From Streptomyces monomycini (GTDB taxonomy: Bacteria > Actinomycetota > Actinomycetes > Streptomycetales > Streptomycetaceae): a stretch of DNA of 64,000 nucleotides. The notes below the pieces were generated by a model that ran no database searches, was not told the DNA's origin, and saw nothing but the letters and a program-made list of their open reading frames with translations. Positions 26,401-36,200 of the stretch are shown piece after piece. The position numbers were made by a program, and so were the translations under genes. Position 1 is the first letter of the stretch. Each line of letters opens with the position of its first letter. Location: the NCBI RefSeq assembly GCF_022271435.1, contig NZ_JAFIQY010000008.1, positions 62,001 through 126,000 of the forward strand, read 5' to 3'.

Positions 26401-29400
26401 GGTGCTGAACACGCGGCCCCGCAGGGCGGGGGAGCGCAGCTCGGTGCCCCAGGCGGGGCCCCTGGGCGCCGGTACGGCCGTGGACGCCTGCACGGGCCCC
26501 TCCGGGGCCGCCGCAAGCGGTGTCCAGTGACGGGTCCGGGCGAAGGGGTAGCGCGGCGCGTCACCGCGCGGCCGGGTGGCGCGCGGGTACACCCGCTCCC
26601 AGGCCAGGTCCTGGCCGTGCTCGTACAAGGCCTTGGCGGCGGTCAGGAGGGACGCGCGGTCGGCCGCGCCGCGCCGCAGCGAGGACGTGAGCCGGTCGTC
26701 CGGCAGCAGGCCGCCCGCCCGGACGAGATTGACCAGGGTGCGGTCCGGCCCGATCTCCAGGCAGAGGTCCACGCCGAGCCCGGCCATCTCCCGTACGCCG
26801 TCGTGGAAACGCACCGCGTCGCGGGCGTGCCGGGACCAGTACTCGGCGCCGTACGTGTCCACGTCGGCGAGCCGGCCCGTCACGTTGGACACGATCGGCA
26901 GCTGCGGCGGGCCGAACCGCAGGGCATGCACCCGCTCTTCGAGCACGGGGAGCACCGGGTCCAGCAGCCGGGAGTGGAACGCGTGGGACACCGCCAGCGC
27001 GCGCACCCGCACACCCTGCGCCTTCAGCGCGGCGGCGAGCGCCGAGACCGGCTCGGGCGGGCCCGACACCACGGTCGCCTCCGGGCCGTTGACCGCGGCG
27101 ATATCCAGGTCCCGGCCCTCGGTCCACTCCCGTACCCGCCCCTCGGGCGCGGCCACGGCGAGCATGGCGCCACGCTCGGTGTCCTGCATCAGACCGGCGC
27201 GGTGGGCGATCAGGCGCAGCCCGGTCGCCCGGTCCATCACCCCGGCGCACACGGCGGCGGTGATCTCGCCGACGCTGTGGCCCATGACCACCGCCGGTGT
27301 CACGCCCCAGGACTCCCACAGGGCGGTGAGCGCGAGCCCGAGGGTCACCAGGGCGGGCTGGGTCACCCGGGTCTCGCCGATCGCCGCACGGTCCCCGCCG
27401 TACAGCGTCAAATCCGTCAGCGAGGCGCCGAGCGCCGGGGCCAGGTCCCGGTCGCAGGCGTCGAAGACGTCCCGGAAGACCGGCTCGGTCTCGTACAGCT
27501 CACGGCCCATGCCGTAGTACTGGCTGCCCTGGCCGGAGAAGAGGAAGGCGATCCGGGGCGCGCGCACCGCCCGCGCCGGGGGCTGTTCGCCGCGCAGCGC
27601 GGTCAGCAGCTGCTCGCGGTCGCGTCCGAACAGGACGCGCCGGTACGGGAAGTGGGCGCGGCCGGTACCGGCGGTGGCCGCGGTGGCGGCCATGTCGGGG
27701 ATCGGGGCTTGCGTGTCGGGGGCCGGGGCCGGGGCCGGGGCCGGAGCCGGGGCCGGGGTGTCCGGTGGCGCCTGGGTGAGCCACCGTTCCCAGGAGGCGG
27801 CGAGGCGTTCCAGCCCCGCCGCGTCCGGTGCGGACAGCGGTATCAGCAGCGGCTCGGGACGGCCGTCCGAGGGCGCGGCCGGGACCGGCCGGTCGTCCGC
27901 GGGCGCCTCGGAGAGGACGATGTGGGCGTTGGTCCCGGTGAAGCCGAAGCCGGAGACACCGGCGATCCGGGGCCCGTCGCCGGCCCGCCAGGCCAGAGGC
28001 GCGTCCACCACCCGTACGTTCATGTCGGCCCAGGGCACCTGCGGGTTCGGCGCGTCGAAGTGCAGGTTGGCCGGCAGGACGCCGTGCCGCAGCGCCTGCA
28101 CCGTCTTGACGACACCGACGACGCCCGCCGCCGACTCGCAGTGGCCGACGTTGGACTTGACCGACCCCACGTGCAACGGCTCCCCGGGGCGGCGCCCAGG
28201 CCCCAGAACCCGCCAGGCGGCGCGCAGTTCGATGGGGTCGCCCAATGCCGTGCCGGTGCCGTGCGCCTCCAGGTAGGACACGCGCGCCCCGGCGACCCCC
28301 GCGTCGGCCAGGGCGGCAGCGAGCATGTCCTCCTGGGCGCGGCCGTTGGGCGCGGTCAGCCCTGAGGACATGCCGTCCTGGTTGACGGCGGTGCCCCGGA
28401 TCAGCGCCAGGACGCGGTCCCCGTCGCGGCGGGCGTCGTCCAGCCGCTTCAGCACCAGCATCCCGCAGGCCTCCGAGCGGACGAATCCGTTCGCGCCCGC
28501 GGCGAAGGTACGGCAGCGGCCGTCCGGCGAGAGCATGTGGGCGCGGCTGACCGCCACCGACGAGACCGGGTCGAGCAGGAGGTTGACCCCTCCGGCGAGT
28601 ACGGCGTCGGACTCGCCCGCGCGCAGCGAGCGGACCGCCAGGTGCAGCGCCACCAGGGAGGAGGAGCAGGCGGTGTCCACCGCCATCGCCGGGCCGCGCA
28701 GCCCCAGCGTGAACGCGATGCGTCCGGCGGCCGCGTTGAGCGCGGTCCCCGTGCTGTAGTACGCGTCGATCCGTTCGGGCCCGCCGCGCGCCAGCAGGCG
28801 GGCGTAGTCGGCGTAACTGATGCCGACGAAGACACCGGTGCGGGAGCCCTTGAGGCCCCGGGGGTCGATCCGGGCGTCCTCCAGCGCGTGCCAGGCCGCT
28901 TCCAGCAGCAGCCGTTGCTGGGGATCGAGGTGCTCCGCCTCGCGGGCCGGGATGTCGAAGAACGAGGCGTCGAACCGGTCGACGTCCCGCAGGAAACCGC
29001 CCTGGTCCGTGGTGATCCGCGCGCTGCCCGCCGCCGGGTCGCCGGTCGCGTCGGCTGCGTCGATCGCGTTCCCCGTAGGGAAGACCGCGCGGTCCCAGCG
29101 GCCCTCGGGGACCGTACCGACGCCGTCGCGGCCCTCGCTCAGCAGGTCCCACAGTTCCTCCACCGAGTCGGCCTGCGGGAAGCGGCCCGCCATGCCGACG
29201 ATGGCGATGGGCTGGGGGGTGGCGGCCGGGGGTGTGGTGATGAGGGGCGGGGCCGGGACCGGGGTGGCGGAGACCGGGGCGAGGGCGGTCGATCGCGGCG
29301 CGGTGTCGTCAGGCGCAGGATGCGCGGTCCCCGGTCCGGCGGAAGGTACGGGAGACGCTGTCCCCGGACCGGCAGAACGTTCCCGCAGGCAGTGCTCCAG

Positions 29401-32400
29401 AAGGAGCCCGGACAGTTCGGCCACCGTCGGGTGGTCGAAGACGTCCGCCGCCAGCACCTGGGTGCCGAAGGCGGCGGAGAGCCGGACGGCCAGGTCCACA
29501 GCCATGATCGAGTCCAGCCCGAGATCCAGGAAGCCGACGTCGGTGCGGAGCGCGCCGGGGTCGGCGTGGCCCAACTGGTCGGCGAGCAGCCGCAGTACGT
29601 GGGAGCGCACGGCGTCCGGCAGGGCCTTGGGCGGCAGCGCCGCCAGCTCGGCCGCGACGGACAGCTCGCTCTCGGGTGCGGCCTCCCGTGCCGGGCCGCT
29701 CCCGGCCTCCTGGATCGCGCCGCTCCCGGGCCCCCGCGCCGTGTCGCCTGTCGCCCGCGCCCCGGTGAACAGTCCCCGACGCCGCAGCCCCGACAGCACC
29801 CCGGCCAGCCGGGGCAGGTCGAGCGGGCACGCCACGACGTGCCCGGCGGGCGAGCCCGTCGCCGTCCCGGTCAGTGCGGTCCGGCCGGCCGTGGGCGTGA
29901 GCGCTCCGACGCCCATCCGGGCGAAACGTTCCAGCGAGGCGGTGTCGGCCATCCCCGTCCCGGTCAGCGCCCAGGGGCCGTACGCCAGGCTCACCGCGGG
30001 CAGACCGAGCCCGGCGCGGTGGGCCGCGAGCGCGTCGAGGGCCCCGTTGGCCGCGGAGTAGGCCGCGCAGTTCTCGGTACCCCACAGCGCCGACACCGAC
30101 GAGACCAGGACGAAGAAGTCCAACGGGCGGCCCGCGAAGGCGTGGTGCAGCCACCAGGCGGCTCCGGCCTTCGCGCTCAACGCGGCGGTGAAGTCCTCGG
30201 CCGTCGTTTCGGCGGCCGGACTCTTGCGCAGGGTGCCGGCGGTGTGCACGACGCCCGCCACCGGCGGCAGCGCGGTGAGGGCCGCGTCGATCGCTGCCAC
30301 CGCCTCGGGCGTGTCGCAGCCACCGCCCCGGTAGACGACCTCGACACCGCCACCGCGCAACGCGGCCAGCAGCGAAGACGCCTCCGCCGGGAGTTCGGCC
30401 TCCGCCCGTCTGCCGACGAGCAGCAGGTGACGTGCGCCGCGGTCGGCCAGTTCGGCGGTCAACTCCCTTCCCACCGCGCCGAGTCCGCCGGTGACGAGGT
30501 AGGTGGCGTCGCCGCGGACCGGCAGCTGTGCGCGGCGGTCGGGTACGGTGCGCAGCCGTGCCACGCGTACCGTACCCGCGCGCACCGCCGCCGTGTCCTC
30601 GACGACCGCGCCGCCGAGCGCCGCCGAACGGGCCTGTGCCGTGGCGAAGTCCAGCAGCGCCCGTGCGTCCTGCGGAGCGGGACCGGCCGGGAGGTCGACA
30701 ACGCCACCCCAGGCGGCGCCCAGTTCCAGGCCGAGGACCGGCGCGAGGCCGTGCAGCGGACCGTGACCGGTCAGCGCCGTTCGGTCCGTCTCCTCGACGC
30801 GCAGCACCCCTCGGGTCAGGGCGTAGGCGCGGTGCGCCCCGGCGGCCCTCGCGAGCGCGCCGACCGCACCGGTCACCCAGGCGCACAGCCGCGCCGCCGC
30901 GGCGACGGGGTCGGGCGCGTCGATGGCCTCGGCAAGGGTCCTCGGTACGGCGGGGGCGGCCGGGACCAGGAGCAGGAAGACGGGCGCCGGGCCCGCCGCC
31001 GTCGTCGTCCAGAACTTGGCCCACCCCTCGGCATCCTCGGGCAGCAGTGCGGAGGTCCAGCCCTCCGGTACGGCCACCGGCGCCGGTGCCAGGACCGTGC
31101 CCCGCATCCCGCGTACGGCGGCCTCCGCCACCAGCAGGCTCCGCAGCTCTTCGTCGTCGCCCGCCACCACGATCCCGGCCCCGTGGTGCGCATCCGCCGG
31201 ATCCACCGGCCCGGCCGTCTCCCACACGACCTCGTGCGTCACGGGCAGCCCGGATTCCGCCTGGCCGTCGGCGGCCGGGGCGTCAGCCACCAGGGCCACC
31301 TGTTCCGGTGCGTACCGCTCGCGCTGCCAGGGGTACGTCGGCAGGTCCACCACCTGGCGGGAGGGCGCGGCGACCGCCGCATCGGCGGCGTCCGGCGCAC
31401 CGCCCTCCGCCTCCACGGGCTGCGCACCGCCCTCCGCCTCCATGGCCTGCGCACCGGCTTCGCCGAGCTCCACACCCGGATGCGGCTCCCCGGCAGCAAG
31501 GGCCCGCAAGGCGCCCTGCGCGGCGTCCGCGTCCGCCGCCGTGATCCGGGCCTGCACGGGGAGTCGGGCCCGCCCGTACGTGGCCGTGCGGGCGAACGCC
31601 GCGTACGAGTCCGGTCCGGTGGACCGGCCGTCGGACGCGAGGTGGCCGGCGTACCGGGCGGCCAGCTCGCGCAGCGCGGCGGTGTTCCGGGCCGAGACGT
31701 CGAAGCCGGTGACCGGGGTGTTCGCGGCCGCTTCCGGCTCCGGCGCCGGGCCCAGCACCACCTGGGCGTTGGTGCCGCTCATCCCGAACGAGCTGACGGC
31801 CGCATACCGGCCGGCCCGCTCCGGCCAGTCCAGCAGCCGCGCGGGCAGCGTGATCCCGGTCCCCGACAGGTCGATCCGCGGATTGAGGGTACGGAAGTGG
31901 ACCAGCGGCGGCACCTGCCGGTGGCGCAGGCACAGTACGGCCTTCACCAGGCCCGCCACCCCGGCGGCGCTCTCCAGGTGCCCGAAGTTGGTCTTGACCG
32001 CGCCGACGGGCAGCGGAGCGCCGCCGTTCCGGCGGCCCAGCGCGGTGGCCAGCGCCTCCATCTCGATCGGGTCGCCCAGCGAGGTGCCGGTGCCGTGCGC
32101 CTCCACGTAGCCGATGTCCCGCGGCTCCAGCCCCGACCGTTCGAGCGCGGTGTCGATCAGCGAGACCTGCGACAGCACGTTGGGGGCGGTGAACCCGCCG
32201 GAGCGGCCGTCCTGGTTGACGGCGGTGCCGTGCAGGACGGCATGCACCCGGTCGCCGTCCCGCAGGGCGTGGTCCAGACGTTTGAGGACGAGGGTGCCGC
32301 ACCCCTCGCCCCGGACGAACCCGTTGGCGCGGGCGTCGAAGGTCCGGCACAGCCCGTCGGGGGAGAGCGAACGGGTCTCGTGCACCAGGCGCATCGACCG

Positions 32401-33120
32401 CGCGGACATGATGAGGTTGGCGCCCGCGGCGAAGGCGATCTCGCACTCGCCGCGGCGCAGCGCCTGCGCCGCGAGGTGCACCGCGACCAGCGAGGAGGAG
32501 CAGGCCGTGTCCACCGCGACGGCGGGGCCCTGGAGGCCGAGGGCGTAGGCGATCCGGCCGGCCGCGAAGTTGTGGCCGTTGCCGGTGGTGGCGTACGCGT
32601 CGGGTGCCGCCTCCAGCCACTCCCGGTAGTCCTGCCACATGATGCCGAGGTACACCCCGGCCGAGGTGCCGCCGAGCGCGGTCGCGGGGATCCCCGCGTT
32701 CTCGATGGCCTCCCAGGTCACCTCCAGCAACAGCCGCTGCTGGGGGTCGAGATGGCGGGCTTCGCGCGGACTGATGCCGAAGAACCCGGCGTCGAAGCCG
32801 AGTACGTCGCCGTCGAGGAAGCCGCCGCGCTGCGGCAGGCCTTTCCAGGCGTCGGCGAACGGGCCCTTGCGGTCCTCGGGCAGCGGGCCGACGAGGTCGC
32901 GGCCGGCCGCCAGCGCCTCCCAGTAGCCGTCGAGGGTGTCGATGCCGCCCGGGAGGCGCAGCCCGACGCCGACCACGGCGACCGGCTGGCGGCCCTCCTG
33001 CTCCGCGAGCCGCCTGCGCAGCGTCCTGATGGTGCCCAGGGCGCGGGTGAGGGGCGTCTGCTGTCCGCTGCCGGGCTCGGCCGGCTCGCCGGAGGCGCTG
33101 GTGCTGGTGTTCTGGGCCAT
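23455..33120 (-). CDS. Bimodular PKS: KS-(no AT)-KR-ACP / KS-AT(malonyl)-DH-KR-ACP
   Basis: 3221 residues. Module 1: KS (VDTACSSS, Cys near 205), then a 130-residue linker ending LPTYPWQRERY near 593 with no AT, a KR (TGGLGAVG near 873; Tyr in AAYSAANG near 1018; no LDD but a Trp eight residues before Tyr, suggesting A-type) and an ACP (LGLDSIMAV near 1202). Module 2: KS (Cys near 1483), AT (GHSVGE near 1948, HAFH near 2048, so malonyl-CoA), DH (HRLFGTVSVP near 2251 and DSCLQ near 2418, both catalytic residues present), KR (TGGLGALG near 2753, NYAAANG near 2900, NDD motif) and ACP (MGVDSIMAI near 3066). The C-terminal linker holds five PEPGQG-type repeats. Predicted output: a beta-hydroxy then an alkene unit. 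Stop overlaps the next PKS start (ATGA). Confidence 0.93.
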   Translation of the reverse strand: MAQNTSTSASGEPAEPGSGQQTPLTRALGTIRTLRRRLAEQEGRQPVAVVGVGLRLPGGIDTLDGYWEALAAGRDLVGPLPEDRKGPFADAWKGLPQRGGFLDGDVLGFDAGFFGISPREARHLDPQQRLLLEVTWEAIENAGIPATALGGTSAGVYLGIMWQDYREWLEAAPDAYATTGNGHNFAAGRIAYALGLQGPAVAVDTACSSSLVAVHLAAQALRRGECEIAFAAGANLIMSARSMRLVHETRSLSPDGLCRTFDARANGFVRGEGCGTLVLKRLDHALRDGDRVHAVLHGTAVNQDGRSGGFTAPNVLSQVSLIDTALERSGLEPRDIGYVEAHGTGTSLGDPIEMEALATALGRRNGGAPLPVGAVKTNFGHLESAAGVAGLVKAVLCLRHRQVPPLVHFRTLNPRIDLSGTGITLPARLLDWPERAGRYAAVSSFGMSGTNAQVVLGPAPEPEAAANTPVTGFDVSARNTAALRELAARYAGHLASDGRSTGPDSYAAFARTATYGRARLPVQARITAADADAAQGALRALAAGEPHPGVELGEAGAQAMEAEGGAQPVEAEGGAPDAADAAVAAPSRQVVDLPTYPWQRERYAPEQVALVADAPAADGQAESGLPVTHEVVWETAGPVDPADAHHGAGIVVAGDDEELRSLLVAEAAVRGMRGTVLAPAPVAVPEGWTSALLPEDAEGWAKFWTTTAAGPAPVFLLLVPAAPAVPRTLAEAIDAPDPVAAAARLCAWVTGAVGALARAAGAHRAYALTRGVLRVEETDRTALTGHGPLHGLAPVLGLELGAAWGGVVDLPAGPAPQDARALLDFATAQARSAALGGAVVEDTAAVRAGTVRVARLRTVPDRRAQLPVRGDATYLVTGGLGAVGRELTAELADRGARHLLLVGRRAEAELPAEASSLLAALRGGGVEVVYRGGGCDTPEAVAAIDAALTALPPVAGVVHTAGTLRKSPAAETTAEDFTAALSAKAGAAWWLHHAFAGRPLDFFVLVSSVSALWGTENCAAYSAANGALDALAAHRAGLGLPAVSLAYGPWALTGTGMADTASLERFARMGVGALTPTAGRTALTGTATGSPAGHVVACPLDLPRLAGVLSGLRRRGLFTGARATGDTARGPGSGAIQEAGSGPAREAAPESELSVAAELAALPPKALPDAVRSHVLRLLADQLGHADPGALRTDVGFLDLGLDSIMAVDLAVRLSAAFGTQVLAADVFDHPTVAELSGLLLEHCLRERSAGPGTASPVPSAGPGTAHPAPDDTAPRSTALAPVSATPVPAPPLITTPPAATPQPIAIVGMAGRFPQADSVEELWDLLSEGRDGVGTVPEGRWDRAVFPTGNAIDAADATGDPAAGSARITTDQGGFLRDVDRFDASFFDIPAREAEHLDPQQRLLLEAAWHALEDARIDPRGLKGSRTGVFVGISYADYARLLARGGPERIDAYYSTGTALNAAAGRIAFTLGLRGPAMAVDTACSSSLVALHLAVRSLRAGESDAVLAGGVNLLLDPVSSVAVSRAHMLSPDGRCRTFAAGANGFVRSEACGMLVLKRLDDARRDGDRVLALIRGTAVNQDGMSSGLTAPNGRAQEDMLAAALADAGVAGARVSYLEAHGTGTALGDPIELRAAWRVLGPGRRPGEPLHVGSVKSNVGHCESAAGVVGVVKTVQALRHGVLPANLHFDAPNPQVPWADMNVRVVDAPLAWRAGDGPRIAGVSGFGFTGTNAHIVLSEAPADDRPVPAAPSDGRPEPLLIPLSAPDAAGLERLAASWERWLTQAPPDTPAPAPAPAPAPAPDTQAPIPDMAATAATAGTGRAHFPYRRVLFGRDREQLLTALRGEQPPARAVRAPRIAFLFSGQGSQYYGMGRELYETEPVFRDVFDACDRDLAPALGASLTDLTLYGGDRAAIGETRVTQPALVTLGLALTALWESWGVTPAVVMGHSVGEITAAVCAGVMDRATGLRLIAHRAGLMQDTERGAMLAVAAPEGRVREWTEGRDLDIAAVNGPEATVVSGPPEPVSALAAALKAQGVRVRALAVSHAFHSRLLDPVLPVLEERVHALRFGPPQLPIVSNVTGRLADVDTYGAEYWSRHARDAVRFHDGVREMAGLGVDLCLEIGPDRTLVNLVRAGGLLPDDRLTSSLRRGAADRASLLTAAKALYEHGQDLAWERVYPRATRPRGDAPRYPFARTRHWTPLAAAPEGPVQASTAVPAPRGPAWGTELRSPALRGRVFSTERSTVYPPHLTDHRLFGTVSVPGASQTATVLSALGAGGVPVALEDLHFPRALVLHDGERYELQIIEAQEPHGPRTVTVQSLVDLEHGHWQEHLAARVVPGVQGGRRPAPDRDAFTTSAERRLTGTGFYAHLRALGYHLGPSFRWIAEAWIQGDEALVRFAEPAEMNEDPAGYEIHPGLLDSCLQSTVVFAVGGDAAEAGQLSIPFAAARLDFPGRPGRAGQLWGHVRAVRRRRTGDFQQVESADLHLFDAAGTTVLAVDGFRFRSAPRTLLERSLRQGVRHAYELTWAAEEAAPEEAAARLTVGVLGAESGVGGALCAALSELGHHVVAVTGQEPATPGTGLLVDARFCAPPDAADSSVALAETALAASWRLAASLRSAPADVPYAVLGTETRETTEPSEGTVSSGTGAPDADGAPVRDALFGLVASLAAEQPGRPLLRITLADGWTAPELARALTRATASGTSGAVLRVGAGTVHLARLVPCRADDGTAGPDGAADGQADGRAGDAADGAALITGGLGALGLSCAVFLARRGVRVITLLGRSAPDAAAQAVIDELTSGGTLVEVVSGDVTDPGACRAAVAAASRHLPLRTVLHLAGTNDDHAFERQTPASFEAVFAAKARGATALYRALRDHRLDAFLLGSSASAVLGSAGQANYAAANGFLAGLAEWLRARGVPATSVDWGPWAPRAKGGLAATEATARAIDRLGIRPLSEAEAEELLGLALSGRRSRLVAVAVAPDAGAAAPAGHPMAALLAAPARQRTATAEEEKGSRRRGWLREALDALAAGDRETHLLRTLRSMTGEVLGDATQVDDDSGFGDMGVDSIMAIDLRGRLAAALDHELPATVAFDHPSITRLAAHVLGLLHPEPANAPEPETEPEPEPGQGPEPGQGPEPGQGPEPGQGPEPGQGPGSGPAPAPNPAAESAPAPQPHPRPAVPEPDDAREELSFDELLAAVQADVASVDQDITGVRTDLPADAAAEK
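23672..23761 (-). repeat. Five perfect 18-bp repeats in the PKS C-terminal linker
   Basis: GGGCCCTGGCCAGGTTCC repeats five times without a mismatch (starts 23672, 23690, 23708, 23726, 23744). On the coding strand it encodes the hexapeptide PEPGQG. The flanking sequence carries shorter PE/TE variants. Confidence 0.92.
27720..27759 (-). repeat. GGGGCC hexanucleotide tract in a PKS interdomain linker
   Basis: Repeated GGGGCC units (one GGAGCC variant) code an alternating Ala-Pro linker (APAPAPAPAP) between KS and AT of the second module. Confidence 0.8.
31395..31457 (-). repeat. 27-bp repeats at the site of the missing AT domain
   Basis: Units begin with GCGCACCGCCCTCCGCCTCC at 31395 and 31422, and a partial third at 31449. 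They encode nine-residue units of the type AQxxEAEGG, between the KS-AT linker and the post-AT motif, exactly where an AT domain would normally lie. Confidence 0.8.
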
Positions 33121-33205
33121 GAACCGGTTTCCTTGCGGTCGGATCCGATGGAGTGGGGTCAGGGGCTGGGCGGCTGGAGTGGGGTCGAGGGCCGGCCGGT
33201 CCGGC

Positions 33206-36200
33206 TCAGGCCGCCTCCCCGGCGGTCGTGGACAGGTGCTCGGTCAGGGCCGCGGCCAGCGCCTTGGGGGTGCCGTAGGCCCACAGCAGGGTGGGGGAGA
33301 GCCGGAGGCCGAAGACCCCCTCCAGGCGGTTGCGCAGTTCGAGGCTCATCAGGGAGTCGAGTCCGAGGGTCTTGAACGGTGTCTCGTGGCCGATGGCGTC
33401 CGGCTCCAGGCGCAGCACCCGGCCCGCCAGTTCGCGGACACGGTTCTCGACGAGCCGGGGCCGTTCCGCCGCGGGCACGCGCGCCAGCAGGTCACGGAAC
33501 TCCGCGGCGTGCGCGCCCGCCCCGTCGCCCTGCTGAGCCGCCTCCCGCAACCACTGCCAGCTGCCGCACGCCGCCGTCTCGGGATACGCGTCGAACCACT
33601 GCCGGAGATCGAGCGGTACGTACCCGGTCACCACGTCGCCCCGCTGGAGCATCCGCAACAGCGCGGGCCAGGCCTCCGCGGTGGTGAAGCCGCCCATGCC
33701 GCGCTCCGCCAGGCGCGCGCCGCGCCGGGCGTCCTGGGCGGCGAGACCGGTGTCGGTGAACGGCCCCCACTGGACGCTCAGGGCGGGCAGTCCGCGCAGC
33801 CGCCGGGACTCGGCGAAGGCGTCGAGGCCCGCGTTGGCCGCCGCGTACGCCGCCTGCCCGGCGTTGCCGAACAGGGCAGCGGCCGAGGAGAACAGGACGA
33901 AGCAGTCCAGCGGTGCGTCCGCCGTGACGGCCTCCAGGTTGCGGGCACCGGCCGCCTTGGGCCGTACGACGGCCGCGATCTGTTCGGGTGTCACGGTGCG
34001 GATCGTGGCGTCGTCAAGTACACCGGCCGCGTGGAAGACGCCGCGGACCGGAGGCAGGCCGGAGGGGAGCGTGTCCAGGGCGGCGCGCAGTGCGGTCAGG
34101 TCGGCCACGTCGCAGCGCGCGGTCTCCACGACGGTGCCCGCGGCGCGCAGTGCCGCCAGCCGGTCCGCGGCCTCGGGGCCCGGTGCCGAGCGGCCCAGCA
34201 GGATCAGCGCGCCGGCTCCGTGCGCGGCGAGGAACTCCGCCAACGACAGCCCGAGCGCGCCCAGACCGCCGCTGACCAGGTAGGTGCCGTCACCGCGCAG
34301 GGCGCCGTCCGGCAGTACCAGCGGCTCCACCCGCTCGACGCTCTCCGGACCGGTCAGGACGCAGGTCGATGCGTTGCGGCCCGCGGCCGCTTCCCGCAGC
34401 GCCTCCCCGGCTCCGGCGAAATCGGCCGTACGGGTCGGGACGGGCCGCAGTCCGCCGGTGTCCAGGCCGGTGTCCAGCAGGCACCAGGCCGAGCGCAGCG
34501 CCCGGGCCACGCGGTCGGGCGCGCGGCCGAGCAATCCGGCCACATCCACCCCGGCGACGGTGACGCCACGGGCGAGAGCATCCGCGTCGAACCGGCCGTC
34601 GGCGGCCGCACCGTGACCCCCGGCCGCCGGTGTTCCCGCCGCGATCAGCCGTCCGTCCTCGGCCAGCGCCGCGAGCCCGTGTCCCAGACCGGGCCCGTCC
34701 GCCGGACTCAGGACGACGTCCACGCCCCGGCCTCCGGTGGCCGCCCGCACGGCGTCGATCCACGACAGGTCCCGCGCGTCGTACACCTCGTCCACACCCA
34801 GTTCGCGCAGGGCCGCCCGCTCGTCCGCGTCCCGTACGGTGGCCAGCACCCGCGCACCCAGTGCACGGGCCACCTGCGCGGCGACCGATCCGAACGTTCC
34901 GCCCGCGCCCCGGATCAGCACCGTCTCCGCGGCGTCGAGGCGAGCCACGTGGGACAGCCCGTACCAGGCGGTGACCAGGGCCATCGGCAGGGCCGCGGCG
35001 TCCGCGTCCGCCCACCCGGCCGGTACCGGCCGGGTGAGGTCGGCCCGTACGGTGACGTGGGTCGCCGCCGTCCCGGCCCCCACGGCGGCCACGCGGTCCC
35101 CCGGCACGGGACGCGCGACGTCCGGGCCGACGGCCACGACCCGGCCCGCGCACGCGTGGCCGAGCAGAGGGACGCCGGTGGCGCGCCCCAGGGCGACGGC
35201 CGCGGCCTCACCGGGTTCCACCGCGGCGGCGGTCACCTCGATCTCCACCTCGCCGGTTCCCGGGGCGCGCCTCGTCAACGGCACGTACCGGGCGAATCCG
35301 TCCGCCCCGGTGCCGCCGAGGCGGAACGGCTGCTTCCCGGTGCGCTGCGCGGGCAGGGCGGCGAGGTGTTCCTCCGGCGCGGCACCGCGCGCCAGCCGCG
35401 CGCCGAAGCGCTGCCCGTGGCGCAGGGCCACCTGGTCCTCGCCGTCGTCGGTGAGCAGCTCCTCGGCGCACTGCTTCGCCCAGCCGGTGTCGTCGGCGGC
35501 GATGTCGATCACCCGGGGCGTCAGTTCGCCGTGTTCGCGCCGCAGGACCCGGGACCAGCCCCAGAACAGGGCGGCGCCGGGGTCGGGCAGGTCGCCGTCG
35601 GACACCGCCTGGGCGCCCGCGGTCACGACGGCCAGCCGGGGCGGTACGCCCAGCTCGGCGCAGGCCCGCACGAGGGCGGCGAGCCGGTGCAGCGCGCGCT
35701 CCTGCTCCTGCGGTCCGGCCGTGGCGCGCGGGGCCAGGAAGACGACCCCGCCGGGAGCCTGCGCCCCGTCGAGCGCCCCGGCACCGTCGCCGACGGTGGC
35801 CTCGGTCCCCGCCGCCGAGAGCGCGCCGGCCAGTTCCCGCGCCTCCGCGACGGCACCGCACACCAGCCACCGTGCCGCCACCGGTCCACGGTCGCCGGGC
35901 TCTCCGGAGTCGGCCGAGCCTTCGGTGGCACCGGCCAGTTCCAGCCACGCGAGGTGGTGCAGCCGGCCGGCGGCATCGTCCGTGTCGTCGGCGCCCGGCA
36001 GCGGTTCGAGACGCAGTCCGTCGAGCACCATCAGGGGCACCCGGGCGGCGTCGAAGAGACGCACGTCCACCCTGCCGTCCGCGCGGCGCACCGCGTGCGA
36101 CCACAGCGCCGCCACCGGCGCGTCCGGCTCCCGTAGCAGGCGCACGCGACGCACCGCCGTGGGCACCAGCGCGCCCTTCCCGCCGATGCCCTCGCACAGG

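Noticed and set aside
28537..33375. Plus-strand open frame of 1612 codons
   Set aside because: It mirrors PKS KS and KR domains on the other strand. The minus frame shows complete domains with catalytic residues.
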